NCBI GenBank assembly: GCA_004352715.1
Contig: SCFE01000073.1
Coordinates: 1,547,934 to 1,611,933, forward strand
DNA length: 64,000 nt
From: Hofstenia miamia
Taxonomy: Eukaryota > Xenacoelomorpha > Acoela
Direction: 5' to 3'
Below the pieces are notes generated by a model, which did not search any database, had not been told where the DNA came from, and was given only the letters and a program-made list of their open reading frames with translations. The translations under genes were made by a program, and so were the position numbers. Every line of letters begins with the position of its first letter. The stretch's first letter is position 1. This document shows positions 34,609 to 46,985 of the stretch, in pieces.

Positions 34609-36228
34609 CAGAGATGGAATCCGATCCGAATTTTGAAAAAAGAGTTAGTTTTCAATCCGAAACGGACCCTAATGTAAATAAGGAATTTAACAATAAATAA
34701 ACATGGACTTAAAATATATTTATGTTTTTTTTTAATGCGAATAGAAAACATTAACTACTTCAACACTGTCTTGAGATCAAAAAAGACACACATGATATAC
34801 CAGGGGGATAGGGCCGAGCTTGCATTGAGGTATTGGAAAAACATGACGACTTACGCAGTAGTGGATTCAAATCAAATCAAATGTAGTTAATCCTATATAA
34901 CTTAAAAGCAATGTGTTGAAAAATCAATTTTAAATTTTGAAATATTACAATAGTATCAAATACTTTTCAATCTAATACAGTCAATTTTCGTCAAGCAAAA
35001 AAAATCAAGAAATGTTTTTGTCAACGATCATAAAATGGGCCTAAAATGACCGGATTTCGGCTGGGCGTGGATCTCAATTTTTGGCTAATGTCAATCTTGT
35101 TTGAAATAGATTGCTTCTTGTATCTGTAGTTGTTCACCCACAAGAAGCGTGATTTTGGCTATGAGTCGAAATTGATAACTGATCTGACAAAACTCCAACA
35201 AATTCATTTCTTTGCTTATTTGTAAGTCTTGTAGTAATCTAGTTCCTAAAATTGCCATCAACTATAATCATAATATATTTATAGAGTTTAAATAGTTGAG
35301 TTTCTTCTGTTATTACCGCCCTATGAAATTTATTATTGCCAAATCCAAAAATCACCATTTTGCAATGTTACTGTGAATTAAGAATTGTAGTTGGTTCAAA
35401 CAACAGGATCAACTCCCTAAAAAATTGCAAAACAAGAGTAGCACAAACAATGGCAATTTAATGTACAAACCTAAAATTTATATTGCTAAACATTAAAGAA
35501 AATTGCAGTTGAGTGTAATAAAATCCGTGATAGAAAAATTCATTTTTTCAAATTAAATTTAAGATTAAAATATAAATTTTGAATTTTACTTTTCATTGAA
35601 ATTGGAATACTAGTTTGGATTACAAATTTTAAATTATATAAAATCAACATTAAATAAATTAATGCTCTATTATTGCTATGCAAAAGGTATGGCTCTATAA
35701 TAATTTGTGTATTGGTGATTATAATAATCGCGAGCATTCTGAAAACTAAGTTGATCTTGGCATTGCAAGTTGCTTATAGTGCATCTTACATGAGAATTTT
35801 ATAATTATATTAGGATCAATAAATTTTGGCGGTGTTTGCAGCAACTAAGGTATTCCATTTGCTTCTCTGTGTTTCCTGTACATTTCCATTGGCAAGTTTA
35901 TATAAACAAATGTTTTTGGTTGCCTTACAATTTTATCTTTATGTAATTGCTAACATGAATCGCATTTTTAGATTTGGAAATATTCGTCACCAATTTTATA
36001 AGTTGCTGCAAAAAATAACAAGGAACCTGTTGTATGAGCAATTAAATTCAATAACAAAATTTCACTGAGATTGAGGTTATTAACACACTTAAAATAGCAT
36101 TCAAAGATAAATATGTGCCTAATGCATAAAAGATACAATATACGAAATTTGTGAAAAAACAATTGGATCCGTAATTTTCTGAAATCTAGATCCGAACCGA
36201 TCCGAGATCCGATCCAATTCCATCTCTG
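34609..36228. mobile_element. Complete non-autonomous hAT-like element (1,620 bp)
   Basis: Begins cagagatggaatccgatccg and ends with the inverted cgatccaattccatctctg. The outer 12 bases (cagagatggaat) are a perfect inverted repeat, and the next bases are rich in gatccga words on both sides. The 8-bp duplication ggcggaat on each side and CAGRG-like ends are the signature of hAT transposition. No transposase frame is visible; the longest frame (35,826-36,068, 80 codons, plus) is hydrophobic and unrecognised. It is therefore a deletion derivative or MITE mobilised in trans. Confidence 0.85.
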
Positions 36229-36236
36229 GGCGGAAT

Positions 36237-36795
36237 TCTGTTATTAGGAGTTGAAAATGAAATTTCCTGCAAAATTTATTAGACCAAATGATCCAGGGAG
36301 AAATTTTGTATGCCACCCAAGTAATAGAGATTGTTGCATGTGATATAAGTTCTAAAAAATATTGTTTTAAAATAATGCACAGTTTTTTAAGTTTGGCCAG
36401 TTTTTGAAAAGTTATTTTAGAATTTAATATAAATTCAACATCTACAGTTTAACTAAAACAATGGATTTAGAAGACACACCTCAATTTTGCAACTAACACA
36501 TATTATTGGCTCACTCGAAAATATTTCATTTAAATAGAAATAAATTATTATTTTTTGAAAATTATTTCGAGTAACAATAAATGTAACCTACAAAAATGTT
36601 CTTCTTTTTAGCATTCGTACATATTGCACATAATATTGACATCTATTCAAAGCAAACTATATACAATTGTAAAACTACAAGCAAAGCTACATCTAATTCA
36701 AAAAAAACTACAGAAAACAACATTTAAAAGCAGTCATATGTGAACAAATTAAAACTCAGAAATCCAAAATTTCATTTCGTCATATTTTCCGAGTA
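36237..36795. other. No gene seen
   Basis: AT-rich, frames short. Confidence 0.4.
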
Positions 36796-36932
36796 GTACA
36801 ATTTAATTGTAAAGTATTTCTACTTCAACTAAAATTTCGGAATGTCGCATAATTTCTAGTATGTTTATATTGCATGTCATTTGTGTGTCTGTTTGTGATG
36901 TGAAAAATTTAGGTATGGTTGTGTTATTTTTA
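36796..36932. repeat. 137-bp direct repeat, copy 1
   Basis: Same length as 40,297-40,433 with no indels; I count five substitutions by eye. The repeat reads gtacaatttaattgtaaagt ... aatttaggtatggttgt. The two copies are 3.5 kb apart in the same orientation. No tg...ca ends or other LTR hallmarks. Confidence 0.9.
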
Positions 36933-39900
36933 AAAGCTTTTCCTCATAGGAAGTATTTCTATTGCACTTAAAAACATATAAGGCTGAAAAAATGTTAATG
37001 ACTCAAGCTTTCTAAAAGCACTCTCTAAATGAGGAAGAATTACAGAACACTTGGGTGTTCAAGATTCTTGAAAATCACTTCAGTTTCATTTATCCATGCT
37101 TATGTTGCTTTGTTAATGCTGTTTTCTTTGTTTTTAAAAAAATTACAAATTTGAAGATCGTTTGCTTTTTAATTTTTTTCTCTAAATTATGTAGCTCATA
37201 TGTTGGAGGAAATATTATTTATAAATTAATTTGTGAACTGCTTAAAATCGACTTCAAATGTTTCCTAACAAATATATCTTGAATGATATGCTCCATTGAA
37301 AGGCTCAACCAAACTTGGAATCTTTAGAATCATTTGAGTAAAAATATGTATTTTGTATTAAAAATTCATCCTTGTGTAGATCTCCGTAGTATATTGTACA
37401 AATTCAACACCATTCATAATTCCTTTATCAATATTTCCCATAAGCATGCATATAACAGACTTAGATGAATAAATTGAGTTTTCTTCTAGCCTATAAAAAA
37501 GTGACTACGGGGAAAGTTGATATTGTAACACTTTTAAAAAGTCGCTGAAGAGAGAATATACTTAATTGGGTTCATCTTCTGTATAAAAATAGTTAAGATG
37601 CAGCGTTTTTGTTCTAGAATATTTAAATTGGTTGATGTTGCTATACTATTGGTAAAAGAGTGTCCAAAATTTTTCGTTTGGGCAATAAAATATTTTAAAT
37701 ATTAACTTGTTTCAGTCAGCTTTTTTTGCAATTGTCTTCTTTCCATATTTTAATAAAAACAGGAATGTTGGACTCCAATATCCAATTGATTTATTAAGAG
37801 AACCATTGACAACGGCTATTCTTATAAAGAATCGCAATATGTCTATAAGAATTGGTTTGAATGCATGTTTTGAACTTTCAAATTGATCTTGGTTAATGTA
37901 GCATAATCCAATTAAAGGTAAAAGCAACTAAAATCGAAAAGAAGGAAAAGAAAAAGGATAAAAAGAAAAATCTGCTTTACTATTTAATAAGAAATTGAAC
38001 AGCGACAGGTACTTGTTTTCAACACAAATATGTTTGTAATAAATTAGTATAAATAGCTATACTAAGAAAAATAGATAGTTGATGAAATAAATTCTTCGGA
38101 ATTACATTTATCTTTTCTCATTGCTGGTTTGATTTATTAATACAATGCGAAGCTAAGCATTTCATGCATAGTAACGATCAGGAAACCATGGCGAGGACGA
38201 CTATTTAGGTCTGAGCCCCTAATTGCGAACTGCATTTAAGTTACGGATATGTATAGGGTTTTTCTAATTGTGCTTAGCTCACTATAATTTGAATTCATTT
38301 TACATGTAGTAATAAATTCGAGAAGGGCGAATTAGCCAACACTAGGATTACTTATGTATCGCATTTTAGGTCCAAATTCTATTGACTATAAATGACTGAT
38401 AAGAGATCCAATTTATTAAATGATTAGCGGTTGTATTTTATTCTCATATGTAGGTTACGAAGCTGCTTTTATTTGACAGTTGTACATAAGTTATTAATCA
38501 TGTTTACATGTTGTATAGCAGCCAGTGTCAATTCGTATTAACAGTTTGTGTTAGAAAACCTTATCACACAATGAGAGTGAGGATAAGTCGAATAGTGTCA
38601 TTCTCATCTATTCACCAACAACTAGGGTACACATAATACTCTTTCCTTTTTGAGTGTGAGCTGAGTTATTGGTGTCTGGAAACATTACAATAAATGGGAT
38701 GTCAGTGAATGGATTCGGCTTCGGGCACATGCCCAGTATCAAACTGGAGTCGCTTGTTATCTAAAAAGTAATTACATTGATTATGAATCGATGGAAATCA
38801 GTATGAGTTGTTTTCCAAGTTATTCTGAAGACTACACAGTTTGTGAGATAGACATTGCCCCGCAATAGGAATCTGTGAAACGAAGAAAAAAATTACTATT
38901 GTTAATGCACATCCTAGCCTTGGTGATGATTCTACTTTAAGCTTCAAAGGGTCCTTATTAACATTTTGATAACCTTAGAAATGCGTTTGCAAAAGTACAT
39001 AAATATTTGAGTGTTTTGCAATTGCAAGTGCTTTAATTTCAGTACTGGTATGGAGTTCTGCTCCCCCTACCGGGGCCGGGGTTGAGACACGATCGCAATT
39101 TACCGACGTTTAGCCACTTGGATGTTTCAAGAAATGCGGGTAAATTCACCAGCCGCTTACCTGACCAAACTAAAAAATATACTTATTGTTTTATTTTCTA
39201 TTTAGGGAATATTTGCTAGTTTGGGAAAAAAATCCTATGAAAATCTAAAGGCGCAGAAAATTTTAATGTTTCAAGAGGCTATTGTATTAAAATTAAAATT
39301 ACACTTAAATTTATCTTTTGGAATCTCTTATCAATCTCGACTATAAATTGATTTATTCTGCTTTACATGGAACTAACTAGTAATAATATTGCCGGCCAAC
39401 TATATTTTGCTGCTAGACATCAAGTTTAAAATTTTTGAAATGACATAAAGCTGCTTTACATAAGAGCATCAGTCAAAACAAGACAAAATCAATAAAAAAA
39501 CAAATATGTTTATAATCTCTTAATCTTTAAATTTTGACAAAACTGAACGACAATTAAAACAATGGTCTAACTCCAAAATCAGCAAGCACCCTGATTTGAA
39601 AAGAGGCATTACGAAAAGTATTTGGTCTAACATGTGTAATCTGGTTTTGCACTGAACCCATTACTACTGATTGGTGCAGAAAAGGCACAATTTACTATTC
39701 TTAATGCAGTCACATTGAAACAAGTTAACCTATATCAAGATCAACTTAATAACATTGCAATGACACTTGGCTTACTTCATGCCATCTTGTAAGTTATTTT
39801 TTGACAAATTGGTCGAACTTTGTAAAAAAAATTCACTGGATATTCTTTTCTTCACAATGTGCAAAAATCATCAGTTAACTTTATATCACATTACATTTCA

Positions 39901-40296
39901 TTTTGGCATGTTTGAAAGCATTAATAACATTTTTTTTTATTAATGAATGACAAGCAGTACGAACACCCTAGCTGTATACCTAACCTAAGTTAAAGGATAT
40001 ACCTGTCAACTTGTCCACCATCTGGATGCTCCTTAACTACACAGGTGAAAATTAGAAAAACATAATTTAATAAAAGTAAAAACAAAAGAAAATAAAAGTA
40101 AAACAAATATACTGAGAATAAATCAAAGAAGAAATAAAATGAAAATTAACCAGCATCAATAAACAAAAGCATACTGTGAAAATATAGGCAAATATGTAGC
40201 AGGTACAAAATCAGTTTCTGCTACCATTTTACAGCATTTCAAAATTTGCCGAAATTCAAACTAAATTATAAGTACCACCATTTTAACTTTGCCAAA
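36933..40296. other. 3.4 kb without a recognised gene
   Basis: Bracketed by the 137-bp direct repeats. Frames at 37,055-37,282 and 37,712-37,927 are hydrophobic and unrecognised. Two islands have more balanced composition, at 38,640-38,870 and 39,050-39,160 (ccccctaccggggccggggtt). They could be unrecognised exons or repeat pieces, but I see no family motif. Confidence 0.4.
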
Positions 40297-40433
40297 GTAC
40301 AATTTAATTGTAAAGTATTTCTATTTCAAATAAAATTTCAGAATGTTGCATAATTTCTAGTATGTTTATATTGCATGTCATTTGTGTGTCTGTTTGTGAT
40401 GTGAAAAATTTAGGTATGGTTGTATTATTTTTA
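40297..40433. repeat. 137-bp direct repeat, copy 2
   Basis: See copy 1 at 36,796-36,932. After the repeat the sequences diverge at once (tttttaaaag versus tttttacaca). Confidence 0.9.
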
Positions 40434-40788
40434 CACAATAATTTGTAATAATATAATTGTAATTAAATGAAATAATGAAAGTTCCTAACACATAGAAATG
40501 TCATTATGCCACACTACATTTAGTCAATTAATATAACAGTCTCTTATCTGTCATTTATAGTCAACAATTTGGTGCTAAAATTGATATACAGGGTGCCCAT
40601 CAAAAATCGACACAATTTGCCATACAAATTTTGCAGCGACAGTATGTCATGCTTTCATCAGTCATATGGCGCGTGATCAATCGATTTTGATTGGTCGATA
40701 GGAACTGTGCAATGAAATACGAGAAAGAATAGAATAATATCAGTGTTTCGTTGATACTGCACTTCATTTCTTCATTTCAGCCGCCGCA

Positions 40789-40995
40789 GTGATGACACAC
40801 CTAACCGATTTTCAAAGGCAGGTGATAGTCTTGTTTAAAGAAGAACAGCCAACATGGGGCCACACAAGATGTGCTGAAATTTTGCCGAACTTCTTCGGCG
40901 AGATCAGTAAAACCCAAATGGACCGCGTGTATCGAACAATGACATCAATCAACTCAAAGCAACTCTCATTGACTGTTGGAATGCGATCCCCATGA
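40789..40995 (+). pseudogene. Transposase N-terminus in the deleted IS630/Tc1-type element
   Basis: 68 codons from MMTHLTDFQRQVIVLFKEEQ, with WGHTRCAEILPNFFGEIS resembling the helix-turn-helix start of IS630-like transposases. The frame then runs across the deletion junction near 40,945 and stops at 40,995. A ctg-rich segment follows in another frame. Confidence 0.6.
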
Positions 40996-41085
40996 GGACT
41001 GTGCAGAAAGCTTGTGCCAGCTGGATTCCACGCTTGCGCAGCTGTATTGAAATGCAAGGTGAACACTTCGAACACACTTTATAAT
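40950..41085 (+). pseudogene. Transposase C-terminus in the deleted IS630/Tc1-type element
   Basis: Out of frame with the N-terminal piece: LKATLIDCWNAIPMRTVQKA, then ASWIPRLRSCIEMQGEHFEH and a stop. The W-x-x-I-P-x-x-x-[VI]-x-x-x-x-x-S/N-W-x-x-R-[LM]-x-x-C-I-x-x-x-G-x-H-F-E-H pattern is the conserved end of this transposase family. Confidence 0.8.
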
Positions 41086-41164
41086 GAACTTTGTATGCAA
41101 GCTTGACTTTTGTACATAAACGTTGTTGAAGCAAATTGAGTCGATTTTTGATGGGCACCCTGTA

Positions 41165-41765
41165 GTTAATAACTACATTCAGCTACATAGCCTTTACTGA
41201 ATTTGTTACGATATGAAAAGCAAAATCAATAGATATCCAGCTAAGTGGACAATTAAGAAAAACCTTTATCCATGCATATAACTTAAGTACATTCCATAGT
41301 CAGGAACTACTAACTTAGAATCGTCATAGCCATGAATTCCTGATCACTACTATGCACAAATTGTTTAGCTGCACATTATATTTAATAAATCAAACTGTTT
41401 AACAAAGATAAAGTTATTCTGAAGAATATATTTCATCACAGTTCTTACCACTTGGTATCTATTTATACTAATTAATGTAAGTATATTTTCACAATTTTCA
41501 TAATTAAACAAGTACCTGTTGCTTATGATTTTATTTCCCACATTATATCTTCTCTAGGGTTTTGTTAAAATTAACATGAAGCAAATTGTCCTCTGATTTT
41601 TGTCAAATGTATTGGCAATAAGTATTTGCTCATACAATTATAATTATCAAAAATCATTATTTGCTAATCTTTCTAATTACCAAATTTCTTCTTTCTTTTT
41701 TTTTTCTTCATTTTAAGTTTATTTGTTTGAAGGATTATGCTGCACACCTTCCTCAGCTTCCATTG
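41165..41765. other. No gene seen
   Basis: AT-rich spacer between the IS630-type element and the Ty3/gypsy remnant. No LTR was recognised here. Confidence 0.45.
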
Positions 41766-41999
41766 ACTTTAGCACTGCTCTCTTTCTTCATGCACTAGTG
41801 CATCTGCTTGTTTTAACAGTTTTTTAGCTTCTTGGTTTTCCCATTTTATATTTGCAAATTTAGGTTGCTTCATTTCCTGTAATGACTCCTTTTCAATTGT
41901 TAAAGTGTATGTGTTTTTCAAAAAATTTGTCTGTTTTATTGTTTCTGATATCATCATGATCTGTCTCAATTCATTGATTTTTTCTGTAAAATTCAGATA

Positions 42000-44160
42000 G
42001 AATTTTCAATACAAATGTAGTCCTTTCAGACTTATCATCAGAGTCATCTGTGCATCTGCTCTCATCTTGGTTTGCAGGTAGAAAAATTTAAGACTTTTAG
42101 TAGGCTTCTAGTGTTTGCAACATCCTTATAGAAAAAAGCATATATTTTTTGTACCTCAACTTCTGTTACTTACTCTGGATTGTTATTATTCATCCTTATC
42201 ATTGTTACTATTTCAACTCTTTTGGACATATCATAATACTGATACTCTCTATTCCAGATTTCCATCCAGACTATGCTGTTCACTCCTGAAAATAAGATTA
42301 CTGATTTTATTGATCTTTTTTCCATCTCTTCTCTCACCTTTCATAGTTGTCACTTATTGGTTCACTTTCACTGTGTAAGTCATAAGGTGTTATCTTTCCT
42401 TTGATGAATATCCATTCTTCATTTCTGTTCTTTAACATTATCATTTTATATTTCTTATACTTATTGTTTGCATATGAATTATATTCATCTAGGTAAGATT
42501 TGTCTGCTTATGTTTCCTTTGGGAGTCACCATCTGGGCATTAACATTGGAATTGATATCATCTCCAGTTGAGTACATTTCAGTAGTCTCATTTCCACTTT
42601 AGTTTCTATTGATTTGTGCAATTCTGTTGTTGTTGGTGTTGTTGCAAGACTAATTGTTGCAGGATAATTCAGTCTGCTTTTTTGTATTTTCTCCCAGAAT
42701 TTCTCTAATCATCCTTTTTTCTTTAGTCTTGTGGCTATCTGTGGTTTTATCTCTATTCTGGAAATGATGCATTTGACATCTATAGCTACTTGATTGTATG
42801 GTTTTAAAAATTCTTCAAGTTCTGTGCAAGTAAATGCCTTTGTTAACCTCATTTTCATTGTTGCCACCATTTGGTTTTCCCTTATTTGTTGAAAGTTTCT
42901 GTAGACTATTTCTTTCTGTTTTTCTTTTGTGATTTTTATTTCAACTAGAAACCATTTGTTGTCAGTGTTGACCCATTCTATTGTGCTTGCTGGGCTAATG
43001 TTATATTGATTTTGTTGATTTTCTCCTGTGTCCTAGGTGCAGTATCAGGTTTGCATTTCTCTTTGTGACTTTGTTACTAGTTCCCATATTTCTACAGATT
43101 CTGTTATCCCTCTTTCTTGCATCATTTATTCAATATTCATTACCTTTAGGAATAAGCATCTTGGGCTATCCTTTATGTATCTTTTCATTTCTTCATTTAT
43201 GATAATTTGAATGTTCTTTTGTTTTATTTCATTTACTATTTCCATTGTGTTCACTATTCTTCTTTTGACTATATTTCTTTTTGTGACATGTGGTTGTTCA
43301 TCCCTTTGTCTCAACCTAGTTTCTGATGTTGTACCCCACATGTACTTTTTGTAGCTTCTTCAAACAGTGTTATTTCGTTTGGGCATATTACAGTTTTGTT
43401 TGTGATCTCTACTATTGATAGTCTTCCCATTGGGCTCTGGTTCATTATAATTCTTATTATGTGTTTCTCTAGCATTTGGATCAGTCTTTCCAACATATCC
43501 AGTGTACCTAATTTCTCTATGTTACCTTTTAATAGCCAATTCTTGGTGTTGTTGTTCAATGATGTGAATTTTGATTTTCTTTGTCTGGCTGTAGAGATCT
43601 ATTGCTATGCATGGATGTACTATGATTTGGTATACTTGTGCCCATTAATATATATTATCTCTGATATTTGTGTTTCCATTGGTTTTTGTTTTGCTATGAA
43701 GATGTTATGGACTTGCATGCACATTTCCTATAGAAATTGTGATAATTTTTGTAATGTTCTTATTGCTATGATTACCATCTGCATGCCATGCACTTTTGCT
43801 ATTCTTAGCATCTGATCAATTTGATTTTCTAATTGCTTATTGTACTCTTTTTCTTTCAAGATGAAAATTATTTTTAGGTTCTCTTTGTTGATGTTCACTT
43901 GTTTGATGCATGTCATTTTTTGTATGCAATTATGTTTTGCACATTTGACAGTGTGAAGTCTTTGTCAAAAGTTATGTGGATGCTGCTTCTCATGTATGTT
44001 CTTTCTAGCATTTCATTCATTTTTTTATTTACCATTGGGTGATTAGCTTTATCTAACATCATTGGTAAATTGGCTCCATCAGTTTGTATTTGTTATGTTA
44101 TGTGAGTTTTCATTTCTGGGGATAACTTTTTAAAGGGGTTGTAAAACATTTTGTTTGTTG
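42000..44160 (-). pseudogene. Possible env-like region of the Ty3/gypsy element
   Basis: A run of minus-strand frames (43,916-43,728; 43,559-43,311; 43,341-43,126; 41,969-41,769) shows helical, Leu/Ile-rich heptad-like segments (LEMLERLIQMLEK-like content at about 43,490), Cys-containing strands and basic KRxxVKRR-like clusters. These features and the location after integrase fit the fusion-type envelope ORF of errantivirus-like elements. I cannot identify a fusion peptide or membrane anchor, and the region is riddled with stops. A gag or host-derived third ORF is not excluded. Described only as seen. Confidence 0.35.
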
Positions 44161-44691
44161 CAATGATATATGGGTGCAACTTTTCACCATCAATTTTTGC
44201 AATTCATTTTTCTTGTTCTTGTGTTTGTACTGTTCTCTCAGATGTGGTTATATTTTTTTCTGAGGGGCATTCAGCACTGTACGCATTTGAGTGAGTCATT
44301 ATGGTTGCACACTACACAATCAATTGGTTTTAAAACAGTACTTTTGGACTTAAATTGGTCACTCTTTAATCAGATTCTATTTGAGCTTGCTTTTAATGCT
44401 TTACCAGCTGTGGAATCTGTAGCACCATCAGCCTTGAATTGATTTTGTATCATTACAGTTCTTCCTCTGCTTACACCTTCCTCTGGAACTCTGTCTATCC
44501 ACCTGCCCTTTAATTGTCTTTGCAGACTTCTGGAAGGAAAGTTGATTTCATCTCAATGTTGTGCACTGGTCATCTGTGCATCCTTTAATTGAATTTGCAG
44601 ACTAGTAGTGGGAGAAGCTTTGTTGTTATTTATCTTCCTGCCCTTTATTTAGCTGTGAGGACTACTAGTACACCTTCTCACTATTCTCTGC

Positions 44692-45015
44692 TTATTGGTG
44701 GTCTCCTTGTTCTTTTCCCTTTAGTCCTTTAATTGACCTCTGGTTTGAGATGGTCTTCTCACTTGCCTTTGGTTTCATGGTTGTTCTTCTGCTTTCTTCT
44801 CTCTGCATATTCTCTTCTGCAGTGGTTGGTACATTGTTTTCATCTAATTTCCTCAATTCAGTTAATATATTTAAATCCCATATGTCTGGCTCACATCTAT
44901 TTCTATTTTTTGCTTCCCTTTGATGCATTATTATCAGTTGTGTTTCTTCATTTACAACATTAGATTGAAATTCATCATCATATTCTTCTTCCACTAAACT
45001 GTCTAAATCTTCCAT
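44692..45015 (-). pseudogene. Acidic frame between integrase and the 3' region
   Basis: 107 open codons starting MEDLDSLVEEEYDDEFQSNV, with a charged, low-complexity second half. I do not recognise it. Its position fits the Pol C-terminus or the start of a third ORF in an errantivirus-like element. Confidence 0.4.
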
Positions 45016-45539
45016 TTAATTATTATTCCTTACTAATCTAAATTCAGCATTTTCATTGAACATTGTACTTTCTATGTCTGCAATTACCCTTTTCAAATTT
45101 TGAAAATGTAACACTCTTTCATTGCTTAACATATATTCATTATTAGGTAACACTTTTTTAATAACAAATGACTAAACCATATAGTTTTTAATTTTCTAAC
45201 CTGGTTAACATCAGTTACTTTTACTGGTGTAAATGCATATGTCTTATCCCCTACTTTGCACACATGCCTGTATATTTTTTATTGTACTTTCTCTGCTGCC
45301 TTGTGGCTGACTTCTTTATGTTATGACACATTGTATTATGAATGTTGGTTGTTTGTGTTTTGATTTGCTTTATGTATTCATTATCCATTTTGTCTGTATA
45401 ATAGAAGTACTGCAAGACTGAGGTGTCACAGCTTCTCTTCTGTACATTGCTCTAATGTGTGTCACTCCTATAGTTGAGTGCACTGATGTGTTATAAAAGT
45501 ATTCTACCACCTCTATCACATGTCTCCAATTACTGCCAC

Positions 45540-46160
45540 CTATCATGGTTGTTGCTGCTTTTACAAGTTTTATTAATGTTCAATTTATCCTCTCTGTTGC
45601 TCCATTTCTTGTGGGTGATAAGCTGTTGTCCTCTCCCTTGCTATTTCTAATAGTTTCACCAACTCTTGAAAAAGCACACTTTCAAATTGTCCATTATTAT
45701 TACTTCCATTGTTCCAAATTTCAGTATCCATTCATTTCATCACTATTTCTTTGGTATGTTCTCCTATTGTGCTTTTCATTGGTATCATTCTTTTGTGTTT
45801 GGCAATATTACCAACAAGTATTGATATCCCTCACTGTCCCTTGATAAAATTTCCAAATTTATGTGCACAATTTCAAGTGGTGTTCTTTGCATCAGGAAGT
45901 GTTCCTTTTTGTTTAGCAAACATATCATGCATTTATTTATCACATCTTCTATGACATTCCTTACTGCTATTGTGATAAATCTTGAGTTGAATGTTTTTTC
46001 TGCCTGTATTATTTCCATGTGTCCTTTCTCATGTATTTTTCTTATCATTTTTTTTGTAACACTCTGATATTGCAATCCTGTTGCATTGTGTTTCCATTTA
46101 TTGTATGCCATTCTTGTTGAGTTTCCATCTGTATCTGTTAAAATAGCTATTTTCAATAAT
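45540..46160 (-). pseudogene. Ty3/gypsy integrase (H2C2 finger and core)
   Basis: The frame 46,156-45,785 contains IHEKGHMEIIQAEKTF (H-x-x-x-G-H), then CMICLLNKKEH (C-x-x-C), followed by PLEIVHINLEIL, where the first core Asp of the usual D-x-x-x position is replaced or shifted. Further downstream frames include WILKFGTMEVIIMDN (second core Asp) and ERTTAYHP, the block before the usual Q-x-x-G-x-x-E motif. It is broken by stops and therefore inactive. Confidence 0.75.
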
Positions 46161-46192
46161 GTTATATTTGCATTTTCTATCTTTTCTCTGAT

Positions 46193-46980
46193 TTACTTCA
46201 ATGTTGCATAAATCTGTTTTTCTATTATTTCTGCTTCCATTATCTCCTCTTTTAGAGTTATTGGTAATATCACTTGTTCTTTTTTATTAACATTTATCTC
46301 AGGTAACTCCTCATAATTGGTGTGAGGCAAAAATTGAAATTTTTTTCTGTCTCCATCTTTTCTCTCAGTGTCCCTCTGATACTCTGATAAAGATGTCCAA
46401 AAATCTGCATTGCTATGTAATTTTCCTTTTCTGTGTTCTATTGTGAACGTAAATTTGTTTAAATACTCTATCCATTTTGACACTATCAATGATTTGTCCA
46501 CTGAGAATTTTTTAACAATGTTAACCCACTGTTGTCCCTGAATATTTTTCCTATTAAAAAATGTTGAAATTTTCTTATACTTTTAATCAGTGCTAGCATT
46601 TCTAGCTTCATTGATCTGTAATATTCCTTGCTAATTTTGAGTTTTCAACTGAAGAATTGCACTGGTACCTCTTTTCCATTTTTCTTTTACCCTAGTGTTG
46701 CCTCTATTGCTCGTTCAGTATAAATTCTTCTGTGTAGTCTGGGGTATTCAGTGTGGTAGTTTTGCCAATTCTTCATTGATGTTGTTAATCTCATCTTGCT
46801 CTTCCCACATCTATGTAAACAGCACTGACTTATTCATTAACTTTGTCATCTTAGCTGTTTTTACTGCTATTTTTGGAATGAATAGTTGAAAACCCCATTA
46901 TATATTGCAAGTCTTTTTTGATATTCAGTTTTTCTAATTTTCTAATCATTTTCTTTGCATTGTCCTTCATGCTGATCTTT
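46193..46980 (-). pseudogene. Ty3/gypsy RNase H region and tether
   Basis: Between the RT palm and the integrase, broken frames show the gypsy-type RNase H: an FILNEQS-like strand with a degraded preceding Asp segment, FFSWKLK and YYRSMKLEMLALIKSIRKF (usually Y-x-x-x-E-x-E-x-L-A), then KWIEYLNKFTFTIEHRKGKL and HSNADFWTSLSEY (H-R-K-G-x-x-H-x-N-A-D-x-L-S-R). The frame 46,501-46,193 is intact over the last part. Confidence 0.75.
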
Positions 46981-46985
46981 CCTTT

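Larger units (their letters stand above)
40589..41162. mobile_element. Complete internally deleted IS630/Tc1-type transposon (574 bp)
   Basis: The terminal inverted repeats are 32 bp with one mismatch: 40,589-40,620 starts cagggtgcccatcaaaaatc, and 41,131-41,162 is its reverse complement. TA dinucleotides at 40,587-40,588 and 41,163-41,164 are the target duplication of the IS630-Tc1-mariner superfamily. Inside, the transposase N-terminus is fused to its extreme C-terminus with the catalytic domain missing. It is a recent-looking deletion derivative that could be mobilised only in trans. Confidence 0.92.

Noticed and set aside
35826-36068. Plus-strand 80-codon frame with a TM7/helix 8-like ending
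   Set aside because: It lies inside the non-autonomous hAT-like element, lacks NPxxY and has no partner exons.
39050-39160. GC-rich island considered as a tRNA or small nuclear RNA gene
   Set aside because: No cloverleaf arms, A/B boxes or snRNA core could be drawn from it by eye.
43396-43815. Plus-strand 139-codon membrane-like frame
   Set aside because: Antisense of the Ty3/gypsy 3' region; hydrophobicity comes from the complement of lysine- and asparagine-rich codons.
45545-46067. Plus-strand hydrophobic frames resembling membrane proteins
   Set aside because: They are antisense to the integrase frames, which carry real family motifs.
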